A stretch of DNA of 64,000 nt from Spongospora subterranea f. sp. subterranea (GCA_049724395.1 JAUGWO010000224.1:37981-101980), one strand, 5' to 3'; shown: positions 1-12,988, counted from the stretch's first letter. Notes: generated by a model from the sequence alone, not told the origin. Translations and numbers: made by a program.

Positions 1-1587
1 GGTTAAGTCTGGAAGCAACGAGCCCATCAGGCGGTTTGGCTCTATGATTCGGGGAGTTGTCAAACGCAAAGAGTGGCGTCGAATCAACATGAAGAACCCG
101 AAAAATAACCAATGCCAATCTGGTATGCTCCACTAGATCTTTGTTGCACCAATATCCATCGGCATTCTTCCCTGGCTTTATCATTTTCAAAGTCGCAATG
201 GTAGAGCCGACTGATCCGAACTCAAAAATTTCTGGAAACTGTTCAGCAATTTCGCTTGTCACCAAAACCTCCATGTGACCATGACACTGGCATAAGAACT
301 GGGATACCATTATGGATTTGCCAAACCGTTTTGGTCGAAGAGCTTGTCGATCACATTCAACCCATATACACTTCTTGCTGTCATTTGCCTCAAAACAGGT
401 CTCGTCGTGCGTAATCAACACCACCTTTGACTCATTTGGAGAAAGTTCTGGGGGGATTACTATCTCCATTTGATTCCCCTCGTAATGTTCCATTCGACTA
501 TACAATTGCTCAAACGATTGTAAGAACCTGAAGAACACCATGTTATGTACTTGTGGTAAATCTGTAAAAGAATTAAGTAATCGTACCATTTTCGGTATTC
601 AACGACATCTGGGCGTTCATGCCCGTCTGTATAGGTGCCCTTTTTATATTCAACGCTGTTGAATCCGAGACGGTGAAGCCACCTTCGTGCAGTTACCTCA
701 GTAATAACTGTCGGATTGGTAAAGCCAAGGCTGTCAATCAAGTGAAGAGATTCGCTAACCCATTTTGAGAATGAGAGGCCATCAATTAACTCGATTCGTT
801 GACATCTCAGGTAATTTAAGCATGCATTGGCAACATCGGGATCCTCAATTAATGATCGCGTTTTCACATGTCTACCTTGGCAAGAAGCATTGATTTTCTT
901 AAACTGCAAAAAATGCAACGCCCACTGTCGAAGCCTTCGACTGCGATAAACGCAGCCTTGCTCTGATCCAAAGAACATCTTGCTAATCTCCATAGAAGAT
1001 CTCATTTTTGATCTAGGATTGGTTTTGATCGCTTGTAAATATCTTAGAACACACATGTACTGCAAATTCTCAAACTTAGATAGTTTGTTGCACTTTTCGA
1101 CAGCTTGAGAATTCTTAGATGAAACCATTCTTGTTAAAAGTGCAATGGATTCGTCGATACAATCAATTGACTCTTCGATGGCTTCTTCATGATCGTCATC
1201 AGCTTGCTCGTGATCTGATACACTATCATCGAAACTGATATCAGAAGTGTGATGTTGGCCTTTTCCGAACCAATGCGTGATTTTTCGGCATCCAGTCATC
1301 GCTGTTTCTCTCAAACGCTTTTCTCTCTGCTTATCAAAAAGGGAAGACCTGCCATCTCCTGTGTGAGACTTTCTAAAATGAGAGCCTGCCCCGGGTGTCC
1401 AGGTCAAAACACTATTAGTCAGTCTATCAGAAGCAGCTTCATCCATTCCGCAGAGCCATTCGTCAGATTCCAAAAAAACAAAGTGGTCGTCATCTTCTGA
1501 AGTGACACTATCGCTGATATTGCATTGGCTAAACCGCGTCGCTGTAATGTTTGCGATTTGTTTTCGTCTCTTATTCATTGGCGGCAT
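1..1587 (-). mobile_element. DDE transposase gene of a DNA transposon, cut by the window edge
   Basis: The protein starts at an ATG at 1587 and runs off the left edge. The first exon (to about 557) encodes an acidic N-terminus and then a helical DNA-binding region ending in a conserved block of the type GxYxDGHERxDVVEYRKW. An intron of about 58 nt (gtacga...ttcag) joins it in frame to a second exon carrying LITHDETCFEAND, the first catalytic Asp of the DDE fold, then RPKRFGKSIMVSQFLC. Further on, FAFDNSPNHRAKPPDG carries the second Asp. The third acidic residue lies outside the window. The GHER-DVVEYR block is known to me from DDE transposases common in fungi and invertebrates. No stop was seen in the part visible. 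Terminal repeats were not found; 1610-1830 is AT-rich and may hold the right end. Confidence 0.75.
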
Positions 1588-1829
1588 GTTAGTGAGACTA
1601 CTGGTCAATCCGCAAAAAATTATACCGTGCCCATTTTCAAAAGTAGCCGTGCGTAGTTGATCAAATCATTATTATGCGTCAGTGCGCGCAAAATAATTGC
1701 GCAGTCAAACCCATAAAAGTGCGTCACGCACTTTATTCCATATATACAGTCCAAAATTGTGTCGCAACCACTGTACATAAAAAGTGTATCTTCTCTGTCA
1801 ATTTTGCCTCAAAATAAAAATGAAAAATG

Positions 1830-2476
1830 TAACTTTGTTCGTCTTGACAGGACCTACCGAGTTACATTCAATCTGGCCGATTTCAGATTCAAACCAAGTA
1901 CTAGATAGTAAAGAGGTGCCGTACAGTCACGGAATTGTCGGTTTAAGGTGATCGCTACTGTACTCAGGATTTTATAAACTAATGTATTCTTATGTGACAA
2001 GACTAACTGAAACGTATATTGGTCATATCATGGATTGAAACGTAATACACATCACTATAAGATGGGTAACCGCAACAATGAATTCTATGCTCAGGTTTGT
2101 GCAAACGGATGTAATATCTGCCCAGATTAGAAATATGGCGTCAGTCGGGAAGTTAAGGCCTTCACGATTACGTAAGAGATCTAGAGGGTTCTTGAAAGAG
2201 TGTCGGCAGAAGGCCCAGGTTACACCCTCCCGTCTTTCATTGCTGGACCAAAGGCGTTCGTCATTGTCCCGGAACACCTATTGTAGGCGCCCCCAGGTAG
2301 AAATCCTGGCACGCTGAATCGCGAAAGGCTGATGCAGAGGAGGAGATTAGATGATCGAAAAACATAGCGACAAGAGTTTGAAAATCAGCGGATGCATATC
2401 TTTGATTGGAATTGAGGAATGAAATGGATATTCTGTGGGTTTGTATTAAAAAAACGTTTGATGGTGACACATAATG
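1830..2476. other. Intergenic stretch, nothing identified
   Basis: Between the transposon edge and the 3' end of the striatin gene. Short open frames exist on both strands but none resembles a known family or joins across plausible introns. Confidence 0.4.
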
Positions 2477-4671
2477 TCAAGATTGGTAGACTTTGACAGC
2501 ACAATCAGCCCCTCCACTTGCGACATACGCTCGTGTTGGATGGAATGCAACAGAGTGAATCGCCTGAAAAAAAACGTCATGAACTGCAAATTCACGAAAG
2601 GTGGTGGGGAAAGACCTCGCCGTATTTCCGACGATGCGTCTGATGAGCAGATAAGTCCTGATTGCAACAGCGCTTTGTTAAGTCCCAAAAGCGTATGGAA
2701 GCGTCGTGACACGATGAAACCATTGAAGAACCATCGTTGGATATAGACAATGACGTCACGGTCTGAAGAAACAGGTAAACTCATTGACACAGCAACCCAC
2801 AACGTTGAGTTACTTGAGCGTGAGCAAGCATTCGATGCACAAAAGTGCCGGCATTGACATCGCAGAATAAAATAGTGTTATCTACAGAAGCACAGAGTGC
2901 TAAAGGATGGACCGGGTGCGAGACGACACGGACAAGCCTGGAAACCTGAGCAATTTCTGAAATCAGTAAAAGCTCTACGCATCCCCGCGCCGAAGTACCT
3001 GTTTGAAAGTTCTAACGCATTGCCCCGTTGTAACATCAAATTGTGCCAAATCTCCTGATAGGTAGGCGACCAAGAGTTGGTTGCTGTCACATGTCAAAGG
3101 GGTTGCAGAACAACATGATTGATTCAGGAGTGGAACACCATGGTCGTCTGGGCAAAAATTAATCAATACATTAACACTTAAATCCGAATTTGAAACCTGA
3201 TCGTAGGAATACGTGTTTAGGAGTAGGGACCTCGTCTGAAGGGCTCACGTCCCAAAAATTGACGACGCCGTCGGCTCCTGCTGAAAACAGCCTGCGATTG
3301 CGAAGATGCAAATCCCACACGACATCCGAATGACCGAACAAAACCATTCTCCTGAACATAAGTCTGATATTTGATCATATTCCGAAGAATCACATTCTAA
3401 CCTGAATTTTAGCGCGGATAATTGGGCGTCATAAGGGTCGTCATTTTCTAGATCGGGCAAGTCCCAAACAATGATTTTGCCATCGACGGATGCGGATACG
3501 CATGCATCCCCGTGTATAGCAACTGACGTAATCATGCATGAATGCCCTCGATATGTATGAACAGGCTGTGAACGGCGATTGCCGCGATCTGCATCGATAT
3601 TCCAAAGTTTGGTCGTTCCTGAAAACAACATCAGATCGCAGTACAGGACGTAATCCGCACGGAATCACCATCTTCAGAGCCACTGAGTAATGCGGGTTCT
3701 TGATCGTGAAAACACACAGACCTGACTGAATCTAGATGATGGGCCAACGTAAGTTTAGGCTTCCAAAGCATATCTGCAGGTGGTGGACACGACCATTCGA
3801 AGGAATACCCGGCATCAGTTCCAACGTCTACATTGGGAAGGTTTGGAGCGCCCCTGGGAAGAAGCTGCCCAAGCGCCGGTACCGTCTGCTCAAACGTCTC
3901 CTCAGATGCTGACTCTTCTTCTGGATTGGAAAACCCCAAAATTTGTTCATCCAAATCCTGCCTACTCTGCCGTCTTTCTACCAAGCCAGAGTTTGATACA
4001 GCAACAGGTCTAGGAGGAGCAGATTGCAATGACGGTTTAGGGCGCAATGCAGTCGGCGGATCTTGATCCGGGATCGTTTGCGACAGCGGATGCGTATCAA
4101 CAGGTGACGGCGTTGCTGTTTGCTGCTCTGAAACATTCTCTTGATCGGGCACGGATTCATCCTCCATGATAGCGGGGGATGACGCCGGTTTATAACCGAG
4201 TTCTTCAAGATATTTCCAAAGCATTCGCGACCCAGTATTTGAACTTGCGTTGCGCGACATAAAGTTTGACGGCAGGGTTTTGTACTTGTCAGAACTTCCT
4301 GGCCGCACAGATTTATCTTTTTCTGGTGATCTGGATAACCCCGGAGCAATTTTATCTTTTCGATCCATTTTTGTCGGAAGTTGATTTGTACCATCGGCAT
4401 CAGGAGATGCGATGCGGTTTTCCTTCAATGCGTATTCAAGCATCCCTATCCTGGCCGCTAATGAGGACCGCGCCTTGGATTCAATGAGCTTATCTTTCTC
4501 CATCGTCTCGATCTTCGCCTTCAGTGCCGCTTCCTGCATCAACCATGACGCCCGCAGGCGTTCGAGCTGCGAATACTCCTCGATCAATGTGTCGATCGAT
4601 GAACGGATCCCGGGCGGAAGGGAGCGAGATGCCAGCACTGTGTCGGCTGACATGAGGCGGTCCGCCTCCAT
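2477..4671 (-). CDS. Striatin-family WD40 protein (STRIPAK scaffold)
   Basis: Striatins are regulatory B''' subunits of PP2A and scaffold the STRIPAK kinase-phosphatase complex. The likely start is the ATG at 4671 (the frame is open further up but begins with GTG). The first exon gives an N-terminal coiled coil (about residues 20-80, rich in Glu/Lys/Ala with a heptad pattern), then a long low-complexity linker containing MLWKYLEELGYK. The C-terminal half is a WD40 propeller spread over several exons joined by ~50-nt introns. Recognisable repeats include SGSEDGDSVRI, ITSVAIHGDACVSASVDGKI, WDLHLRNRRLFSAGADGVVN, VSSCHDASIRLWD and the last repeat IHSVAFHPTRAYVASGGADC ending KVYQS-stop at 2477. 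The order coiled coil, linker, WD40 and the last-repeat wording (AFHPxxAYxASxGAD) match striatin. Exon joints in the middle are approximate. Confidence 0.8.
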
Positions 4672-5162
4672 GAAAACAGGATCGACTCGACCCACAATAC
4701 CACGTTTGAAAAAACGATTGCAATTTACCGCTCCGATACGAATCTACTTAACGCACCTTTCGATCTTTAGCACTGCGCAAATATTATAGCTTCGGTTACA
4801 CGCACCTTTTCACCAGATTTGACTGCGCACTATTGCTGTGCACGGATAAGGAGGCCGCAGCCGATGGTCTTTGGGCTGGAGATGACCATCCGAAATGTTT
4901 GTTTTTGCAGGCGTGAGTTCCAGCCGGGTCAGACGGCGCCCCCGAACTCGGGCGTGACAACAACACGCATGAAGATTGTTGTTTTTGGTTTCAACGACAA
5001 AATTCGGTTTGCATAGAATGATGCTTGCTAGCGTAGCACGAACTTCAATGTCGTCCCAACGTCTAAAAAACTGGATTTCCTCTCCAGTATTATAAGACGT
5101 GCACTTGTCCAGCACCGCATCACTCTGATTGTGGGCCAAATCGCGCGCATCGTCCTCGTCAG
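4672..5162. promoter_or_regulatory. Shared 5' region of two divergent genes
   Basis: About 490 bp separate the start codon of the minus-strand striatin gene from that of the plus-strand gene at 5163, so both promoters should lie here. A minus-strand open frame (about 4810-5270) crosses it but has no ATG. No clear core element was identified. Confidence 0.4.
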
Positions 5163-5608
5163 ATGAATCCGTCCACGGAGGTCCGGGTGGAATCGTCGCC
5201 GGTCACGCTCGAGCCGGTCGTCACCAAGCAGGCGATCGCCATCGAGGCGCGTTTGCAGGACCTGTTCACCTCAATGACGCAGCTGTTGCTGGACCCTTGT
5301 GACTCAAATGATCGCAATCGCCTTCTGCTCTACAATCATCTCGTCAAATTCGAGATGCAGTGCGACTCGCTGTTCTTGTTTCTCGTATGTCGACCGATTT
5401 TTGTGGAATATCTGAAAATTCGAACTGACGGCGAACCCTTTAGCAAAGCCATTACAGACAACTTGAAACAGTTTGGGGGAAGATGGAGCTTGATTCGGTG
5501 CCTCCAGGAACTGGATTTGTGGAGTATGTCGAAAAGCAGGAGATTGCGGAGACGATGGAGCGGATCCTTGGTGAAGACCTCGCCAGAGCCCGGGCTAGTA
5601 GATTATAA
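5163..5608 (+). CDS. Small two-exon alpha-helical protein, family not recognised
   Basis: Exon 1 is 5163-5384 and exon 2 is 5444-5608, joined in phase 0 by a 59-nt intron (gtatgt...ctttag), giving about 128 residues. The product is predicted largely helical and amphipathic: an acidic N-terminus, a helix around IEARLQDLFTSMTQLLLDP, then FEMQCDSLF, and a charged C-terminus with VEYVEKQEIAETMERILGED. Size and helical pattern recall small subunits of larger complexes (for example Mediator or BLOC-type subunits), but no signature allows a family call. The spliced reading stays open to a clean stop, which supports it as a real gene. Confidence 0.5.
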
Positions 5609-6867
5609 AGAGTAAACTATGTATTCAATCCAAAATTTGATTCTTTTGTGATGTTCTGGATTTTGTGATTGCTCTTCGGTAGCGGTCAGAGCGGTAATCA
5701 ATCGCCTCCTCAGGTATCAGTAATCGCTTGTATTGACGATAATCACCGGATTTATTCCAGGTTTACGAACTCTTGATCATCGTTTAGGATCAAAATTACG
5801 ATCGATAGTAGTCGGAGAATGACAAGCTCATATTTCATGAAGACAATGCACTATTGTGTGTCATCAATTGCTTAATGTTCGAATCTTTGTTTGACCATTA
5901 GCACTTGAGCACCTGGCGTGTTTTCTGGTTCGTGGTTCAGGATTCTGCAAGCATCGGAGCACACGATGATTCTATCTTCTCTTAACACTCTTAGTCCTAG
6001 GTTCATGTGTGTTGATCCATTTCACCTCTGCCCTTCAAATGAGGTGAATTTTGTTCATTAATCCTTTGATAATTGTTACACATTTGCCGACTGTAAACAC
6101 GTCAATAAAGCAGTTCAAATCCGAACCTACCTAGGCTTATAATGTTAGCGGCGCCCGTAGCAGTTTTTTTAAATTGCTCTCAACAAGAGTCTGCGATTCG
6201 GGGCCGCTGAATTATCGATCACCGACACGCAATATCAACCTCAGCGGCTTGGATACCTTCAACCCTGGAAAACTGAATCTAATCGAAATGATTCACCAGA
6301 TTGGAGATTGTTTGAAAATCGATGTTTCATTGGTTCACAAATTTGATCTGCTCAATTGGTGTCTCACAGAACAAACTCTTCGTTGCATCCAATTTTTGGG
6401 AAATGTTTTGTTTATCTATCCTATCATAATTTGCCCGTGTGCCCGATTCTGTCTCCAACTGGAATCGCGAAACCATAGGCCAATATTCAGCAACCACAGG
6501 TTTAATCGCAGTCGCACAAGTTGGTACTCGACAATGCACGCATCGATTATTTTCCTCCATAGACTATAATTCACAATAAGCCACACCTTGCTTTGTGAAT
6601 TGTGCCAGTATTTACCTATGGTGCTGCGACGAATAACTACCTCGAACAGCCCAACAGAACATAGACTGCATTCGCAGCAGCGTAGAACCATGCAGCTCTT
6701 TATTTATTTGCCTGACTAGATTTTGTGTTTTCAAAATTAGCAGCATCTGAAACAGATATTAAAACAAGTTATCGCATAATGCCAACGCTACCGGTCTGGG
6801 GAGATTCGAGAGAAATCGGTTCAACGATTCGCTTAAACCCTACAGGCAGTGCTAAGCAGTTAAAACC
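5609..6867. other. Intergenic region without recognisable gene
   Basis: AT-rich with scattered short frames on both strands. A 131-codon plus-strand frame (6174-6569) shows no family resemblance and does not extend through introns I could define. Confidence 0.35.
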
Positions 6868-8602
6868 CTATAGCAGGAGAGTACAATCGATTCTACGTAC
6901 ATCGACTTGAAATTCAGCTCCGAGGCCTTTAATCTCATTTACTATGTCTGCTTTTGTGACAGGATCACCGAGACGACGGCATGTGCCCCCTTTTGACGGC
7001 AATGATCTAAATGTGAACATGATCGGAAAAAACCTGTTGACAAATTGATGGGAAAAGCATTTTGAGGAAACAAAATCTGGTCGCACTTATAATACTGTTC
7101 AACATTCAGTCTGCTGCAGATGTCTTTCAGTTTGTCGCGATCTAACCACAGACATGCCAACCACAGCTCACAATAATCGAGGCGGAAACCATCAGAAAGC
7201 TCCTGATACAGCCCGTGATCTAATAGGACAATCTGCGGTTTAGAAAAATTTCCTGGCCTTCGGCGAACCAATATGTTTCCTATAGATTCTTGATGAGAAT
7301 TCTAGAATACGTTGACGCAGATGAGAACCTGCATGAGGATCAGCATGGATAAAACCATACTGGAAAATCATCTCGGCGAATACATCACAAACAATGGCAC
7401 CAACTTCCTTTGGATCAAACCCTAAAGAATTTAATGCCTTGATATTGGTAACTTTCACCCCTATATCGAATTAACTTCCCCTGATCATGGTGTCGATAAC
7501 TGTGACCTTCTATGAAATCCATGACGAGGATTTTTCCTGTGGTGTACTTCCAATATATTTTGGGAACAGCTACGTCATTACGCAAGGATAGGTATTGAGA
7601 AATGCGCTCTGCTGATTTGCCTTCCAACCTGAAATCTAGCTCTTTCATTAAATTTCCTGCGAGCATTGTGATAAGTCATAATACGATAGGGGATGGGAGT
7701 AACTTGTACCTCTAAATTCCTCTACCATCCACATTAAATCTAGGTTTGGATAGATCCTGCCCAAACACTTGCATATATTGGTCAAGGACACCAGGTCAGA
7801 TAAGAACAAGGCGTGTAATCTTGGGTACTGAAAACATTCCTTTAACATACATGGTGGATAATTCAGCACTCAAACTGTCAACATACTTGAACTTTGACAG
7901 CAACCTCTATCCCAGAATCTCGAAGAATGGCTCTGTGAACCTGAATAGTCAGTTAATGATAGGAATCCACTTCGGATTTGGATGAAAAAATATGACAGAA
8001 CCTGTGCGAGGCTGGCTGCTGCTAATGGACATGTATCGATAGTCGAGAAAATTTCATCAGGATGACACTTGAGTTCCTGTGTGAAAACTTTGATGACTTC
8101 AGAATAATTCCTGGGGGCAGCCTGATCCTGCAGTGTTGACAACGTTTTTGTGTACTCGATAGGAAACACGTGCGTTAGAGACGCCATATATTGCCCGGCC
8201 TTTACGTATATCCTGATATCGAAGAGCTTTGGCACGATGCGTCTTCGCACAAAGTGTCTGAAATTTACCCTCCATTGCGCAAGCAAAGCGTTACGAGCTT
8301 CTTGGCGCTCCTGGTATGGACTGCTGCAAGGCATTCGTTATCATCGTCATCGCACTTTGACAACTGGTAGTCTATGGCGATTGATACAGCGCAGGAAGCG
8401 GTCCTCTTTGAATTGAACCAGAATTCAATGATTAAATCAACAACACAAAGGGTGCAAGGATCATTACCAAGAAGCGGACTGACGGCTCCAGCGGGTTATG
8501 ATCTTGATAATAAATATAGGCAGCTCCAGATCCCGTCAATCCCAAGCTGATCAACTTCCCCCCATGAGCGCTGAGCAAGCGCTGGAATACCGACGGCAAC
8601 AT
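6868..8602 (-). CDS. ABC1/ADCK (COQ8-like) atypical kinase, ADCK1-like
   Basis: Members are UbiB-fold atypical kinases or ATPases of mitochondria, some needed for coenzyme Q synthesis; ADCK1 acts in the mitochondrial outer region. The start is the ATG at 8602 (MLPSVFQRLLSAHGGK), followed by a hydrophobic stretch consistent with a targeting or membrane segment. Six or more introns of ~50-65 nt split the gene. Hallmarks are visible in order: the UbiB KxGQ motif as VKAGQYMASL (formed across a 56-nt intron), CPLAAASLAQV (the A-rich loop), VAVKVQY (the VAIK lysine), LMKELDFRLEG, and the catalytic HADPHAGNILV (formed across a 50-nt intron). The metal-binding LLDHGLYQEL follows, then FRLDYCELWLACLW. 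The wording of the last blocks is closest to ADCK1. The reading ends at a stop at 6868. Confidence 0.85.
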
Positions 8603-9700
8603 CCTCGCCCGATAACATAAAAATATGAATGGCGATGAGACCACTCCGCAAAGAGGTCTGTCGTTGTTCAGGCAGTAGCCAGACCTACAAAGAATGTGCT
8701 GAACAAGAACAATACTATTCTGATTGTCCCAATGATGTTGAAGAACGTACAGTGACCCTGTTGCAACTGGTGTCGTGTCCTTTACTATCTGGACCTGTAC
8801 AGCCATAGATACAGGGAAACGTTGAAATTGACCGTTTGATGGGGTCGGCCCTGCTCTCCTTTTTGTACAGCCATCACTATGGCAAGGACAGGGAAACGTC
8901 ATTAACCGTTGATTCGTGTGCGGCCTCCTGCTGTCCTTTATCATCTGCACCTGCACAGGTATCGTCAAATATTGTTGGTTCGGCCTCTGTTGTTAATGTG
9001 GGGCTGTTGTTCAAATCACATTGTGACATTTCCATAAAGCGTTCAGGACGCTTGAACCATTTCAGAGCCGGGAACGTTTAAAAGATTTACTTTTGTTGGT
9101 CAAACAGGAATGCAATGGCTACTTTGCTGGACTCAATTCAAATCTTCTCCCGCCATCAAAGTGAATCGTTGACCTCGAACTTGATCCGTTTGATTGATTG
9201 GCATCACGGAAAGATGTTTTTTTAACGCGTGACGCAAGCCGCAAGCCAAGAGGCCACGAAGCATAACACATAAAAGAGAAGAAACTTCCGGCGCCAAGGG
9301 AACATTTAAAGTTGGAGGAGGGGAACACTTCGCAAGCAATGTTTCAGACGAAGTGGGAACCTTTCCAGTTCATTGAATACTCAACGTTGCAAGGTCACAT
9401 CGTCTCAATTGTAAACGAAATCGATCAGCATCTGTAGATTTATTTTCCGAGTTGGCAGTGGTTCAGACGCCTCCACGAGGGAAAGCGTATCAATTGGTTG
9501 CTGAAAATGGAACTGAATGAGGCGAAAGTCCGCCTCCAGTGATTTTTCCAGAAACAGAATGGTGCTTAGGGGGATAAAATGGTGTCGCCAGAAACTACTG
9601 GTATTTTATCTCATACGAAGGGGTTGCTCGCTTATATAATATTATCGAGAAAGCAGGCGTCATCTCGAGCAATTGTTCGCCGATAACAACTATCATCATC
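8603..9700. other. Intergenic region with a degenerate short tandem repeat
   Basis: Between the 5' end of the ADCK gene and the 3' end of the nicotinamidase gene. Around 8750-8960 related phrases recur (tgtacagccat, acagggaaacg, tcggccctgctctcc/gcggcctcctgctgtcc), giving a degenerate tandem duplication with units of roughly 75-80 bp. The rest (8970-9700) holds no gene I can support. Confidence 0.4.
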
Positions 9701-9710
9701 TTTGAGGCAA

Positions 9711-10458
9711 TCAGAATGTGTTAGATCTGATATAAGACGACGAATCTATGCAGGGGATGCCTTGTTTTTCCAGCATATGCAGCATTTGCTTTTCAGAATT
9801 GTCGTGAACCGACTTTGTGGCGTCCTTGCAAATCACTACATCAAATCCAACTGCTTTTGCATCAAGCGCCGTATATCCGACGCAATAATCAAGAGCTAAG
9901 CCGACAATGACGACCCGACTTATTTCATGTTCGTGAAGAACTTTTTCCATGTCCGTTTTTGAAATCTAAAATTGTATCAGCCATGAATCAGTTTTGTGAA
10001 AAGATTTTACCCGATCATTATCCAAAAACGCCGAATAAGAATCGGCAGTGAGTTGTTTGCCTTTCTGTATGAATACATCCGAAGGTTCTTGCTTCAGATC
10101 AAGATGAATTTCAGCACCAAAAGTTCCCTGAAAACTCAAGTTCACATAAAGGCAAAAATATGTGACATGGAAAATCAACCTGAACGCAATGATCAGGCCA
10201 GAGGACCTGAACTTTACCGTCTGGCAATTGATATGGCTGGAAGAGCTTGGCTTTACGATCCGTCGCGTGGGTCGAATAAAACGAGATATGCCCCTTTGGA
10301 TGGTAATCCTGGGTCAATACTACCAGGTCAAACGGCACCGATTGCCGAAGCGTGTTAATGATCGGGATGACCTCGCCACCGTGCGGGACCGACAGCGACC
10401 CGTCAACTCTGGCGAAGTCGTTCTGAATGTCGACGACAATGAGGGCGGTTTTGCTCAT
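9711..10458 (-). CDS. PNC1: Nicotinamidase (isochorismatase-like cysteine hydrolase)
   Basis: The enzyme hydrolyses nicotinamide to nicotinic acid and ammonia in the NAD+ salvage pathway. Three exons join in phase 0: 10458-10180, 10127-10011 and 9965-9711, giving 216 residues, the same length as yeast Pnc1. Intron lengths are 52 and 45 nt. The catalytic Asp sits in ALIVVDIQNDF near the N-terminus, the metal-binding Asp and His in LTQDYHPKGHISF, and the nucleophile Cys in VGLALDYCVGYTALDA. WPDHCVQ is also typical of the nicotinamidase subgroup and follows the expected order. The catalytic Lys is expected in the QKGKQLTADSYSAF region. The gene looks intact. Its 3' end faces the ADCK gene on the same strand. 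Confidence 0.92.
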
Positions 10459-10479
10459 ATCGTCCAGACCGAATTATAA

Positions 10480-12090
10480 TGATGAAAATTAGATGATTGC
10501 GCGGACCGCTGAATACTTGCGGGGCGACAAAAGGTGTTTGTGGTGCCTTCATAAACTGTGTGGCAATCTTTCGTCTAAAGGGTCCCTGCTATTGCTGATT
10601 GATGAATCTCTATGATTCAGTCTCGATTCGTTGCCATACTTTGATGTTCGAGATTGATTGGGATCGGTACTCCGATTGAAGTCCAGAGATGTTAGTTGTT
10701 ATGAACAGCAGTGGTTCAGGCTCTCCTGGCCTCATACTGTCGAAGTTACGCTCACGAACATTATGTGGGATTCATTTGACGCATCGTCTCCGGCTTTAAT
10801 TGTTGACACTTGTTTATAAATATGATTCACGTGGCGATTCTTTCCCGGAATGGCCAAAAACCTATTGAACCGCGATGTTTTGCCAGCAATACACAAATAC
10901 AATGTGTATCCGCGATTTTCAAGCGCCGAAATAATTCAACTCTGACACACCTCTGGGACAATTTTATCCGTTATATCAAACGAGGGTTAATAAACCACAG
11001 CCTGGGTAAAGATAACTATAGCCCTCACCTCGATGGAGAAAAAGGATGTTCAGATCAATGATCTTTTACAATTATCCGACAGATAGATTGCACCTTGAAC
11101 TTGATCAAATGTGAAGTTAACTAAACAACCTAGTTCTTTATACCGTTTGATATTTAGACCATTTTACAGCTATTACTACCAGGTTCGGTTTTTGCAATGT
11201 AGAATTATCGAAAGCAAGCCTACAGTATAGATTTTTGAAACTGGAAAGCTACCATCAATTACACCGCCCAACGGTTGGAAGTCATGGGTCGAAACGATGG
11301 CACAATGGCGGTGACGATGTTTTACTTATTGTCCCTTTTCCTCAGTCATCGTATTCTTCTTACAGTTATGGATCTGGTCGGGACGGTTTAGGAAGCGGTA
11401 GAGCCGGCAAAAATTGACTCGACCGTAAATGTGCAAAGAAGTGCGAAGCTGCTCAACCATGGTCAGATTCCCTTTTCAGCGGCGTTGGGATCAAAATTGT
11501 CCTTTTTTTGTTGTTCCAAACCATTTCTGATTATCGAATTCGTCCGCTCTCAGTTTCTTTGGATTTCACTAACAGAGAACCCGCAATGTTCTTCAATAAT
11601 AGTTTTTGTAAATTGGGTGACGTTCGAGATCAATATTGTTTCGGAACAAAGTGTTCTTGGCAAACCGGCATCATTTGACCCGCCAAACGAGAATTGAAAT
11701 GTTGACGATGGTGTCAACTTGTCCCAACCAAAAATTTAGGTCAAGTCGTAGCTATGTAGCGCCAACGAGAGTTTAAGTGTTCGATCCGTTTCTAGAAACA
11801 TGTTCCTTGTCGGTGCGGGACCATTGCCACCAGCTAATTAAGCTCCTCAAATTGCGATCTCTGAGGAAGCCTGACGCTTGACACAATTTCACGACTTCGT
11901 ACTCAGAGGAAAACAATCCGTTTTGACCGATTTGGAACAGCCCGCCTCATAACGAATGAAGTATTCCACACAGTGATCATACTGACTTAGAACGGCGAAG
12001 GGGTGCACAAGTAACAATTCACGAAAGTGCAGACCTCGATCCAATTGTGATTTGGCGACTGAGAAGCAATTAGAAACACAATACGTATGA
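10480..12090. other. Intergenic, possible old transposon debris
   Basis: No gene could be assembled. Minus-strand translation around 11430-11700 has helix-rich stretches that could be part of a decayed transposase, but no catalytic motif is present. The plus-strand frames at 10810 and 11431 have no family resemblance. Confidence 0.3.
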
Positions 12091-12092
12091 GT

Positions 12093-12988
12093 TTACTGAC
12101 ATCGCAAGACAGGCAGCGAGCGTGTTATATACATCGATCTCTGCCGCGCAACATCGCCATCGTGATTGTCCACGGTTTCCATCACCTGCCGTTCCAGCTC
12201 TTGCTGGATTACAGCCGGTCCCGCCTCAACGGGCGAGAATCGCACGCGTTTCGGGGACGAAGCTGATCCCGTTACGCCGCGCAGGCACGACGGTAATGGC
12301 GACGAGGTTAATTCCGGAGTCGGAGGGCGGCGCTGTTGAGATCGAGCGCAATCGATCTGATCGGACAGGAGCTGGATATCGATCGGGTCGAACTCTCTGG
12401 AGTGATCGAGGAAGACGGCGCGAACCCTTTCACAGGCATTGATGGAGCTATCCAGCACGTCGGGGTGAATTATCGGGGCTCGAAGGATACTTTCAAGATG
12501 ATATAACGCTCGATCGTAGGCTTGGTTGAAAATCTCGGAGAATTTTGCGCGAAGATGATCGAGGAGGTAGGGATTGAACGACGGCATCTGCAAGGCAGCC
12601 GCGAAAATATCAACGGCGTCAGATAGAATATCATCGCAAGGTCTGTTGGTGGGTCTGGAAATGCCCTTTAATAAGATCGGCGGCTGCCATTTCGTGGAGG
12701 GTGACCGTGAAGGGTTTGGCGGCGCACAAGCGACAGACGCGTTGCTCTATGTCGGCCGGGTAACCGAGCTGAGGTAGATACCCGGTATATGGGGAACAGA
12801 CCTGGCAAACTACATCACCGCACGATCGGCAATGATGTCGCCCGTTGCCCAGACTGAACGCCGTCGCGCAATGTGAGCAACAAGGCGAATCGCGCTCCCA
12901 GACGATGATCGAGCCCGTGGATTGTGCCTGCGACTACATGAGCCCATGTCGACCGTAACGTGTTCCCTATCGCCATTACCTGTCCCAT
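12093..12988 (-). CDS. FYVE zinc-finger protein
   Basis: FYVE fingers bind phosphatidylinositol 3-phosphate on endosomal membranes. The likely first exon is only ATGGGACAG (12988-12980), followed by a 46-nt intron (gtaatg...atgtag) into an exon from 12933. That exon encodes VWERDSPCCSHCATAF (the WxxD plus first Cys pair) and GRHHCRSCGDVVC, which matches the RKHHCR lipid-binding core. Next come CQVCSPYTGYLP and VCRLC, completing the Cys4-His-type ligand set. A later frame from about 12660 to 12093 gives an Asp/Arg-rich helical region and a Ser/Pro-rich tail. The joint between the FYVE exon and this tail is unresolved: several GT-AG pairs are possible and the phase differs. Partner and pathway are not visible. 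Confidence 0.7.

Noticed and set aside
4810-5139. Minus-strand gene in the striatin upstream region
   Set aside because: No ATG start, overlaps the first exon of the plus-strand gene, and no recognisable domain.
11235-11697. Third pogo-like copy
   Set aside because: Only vaguely helix-rich peptides; no Asp motif or terminal repeat could be seen.
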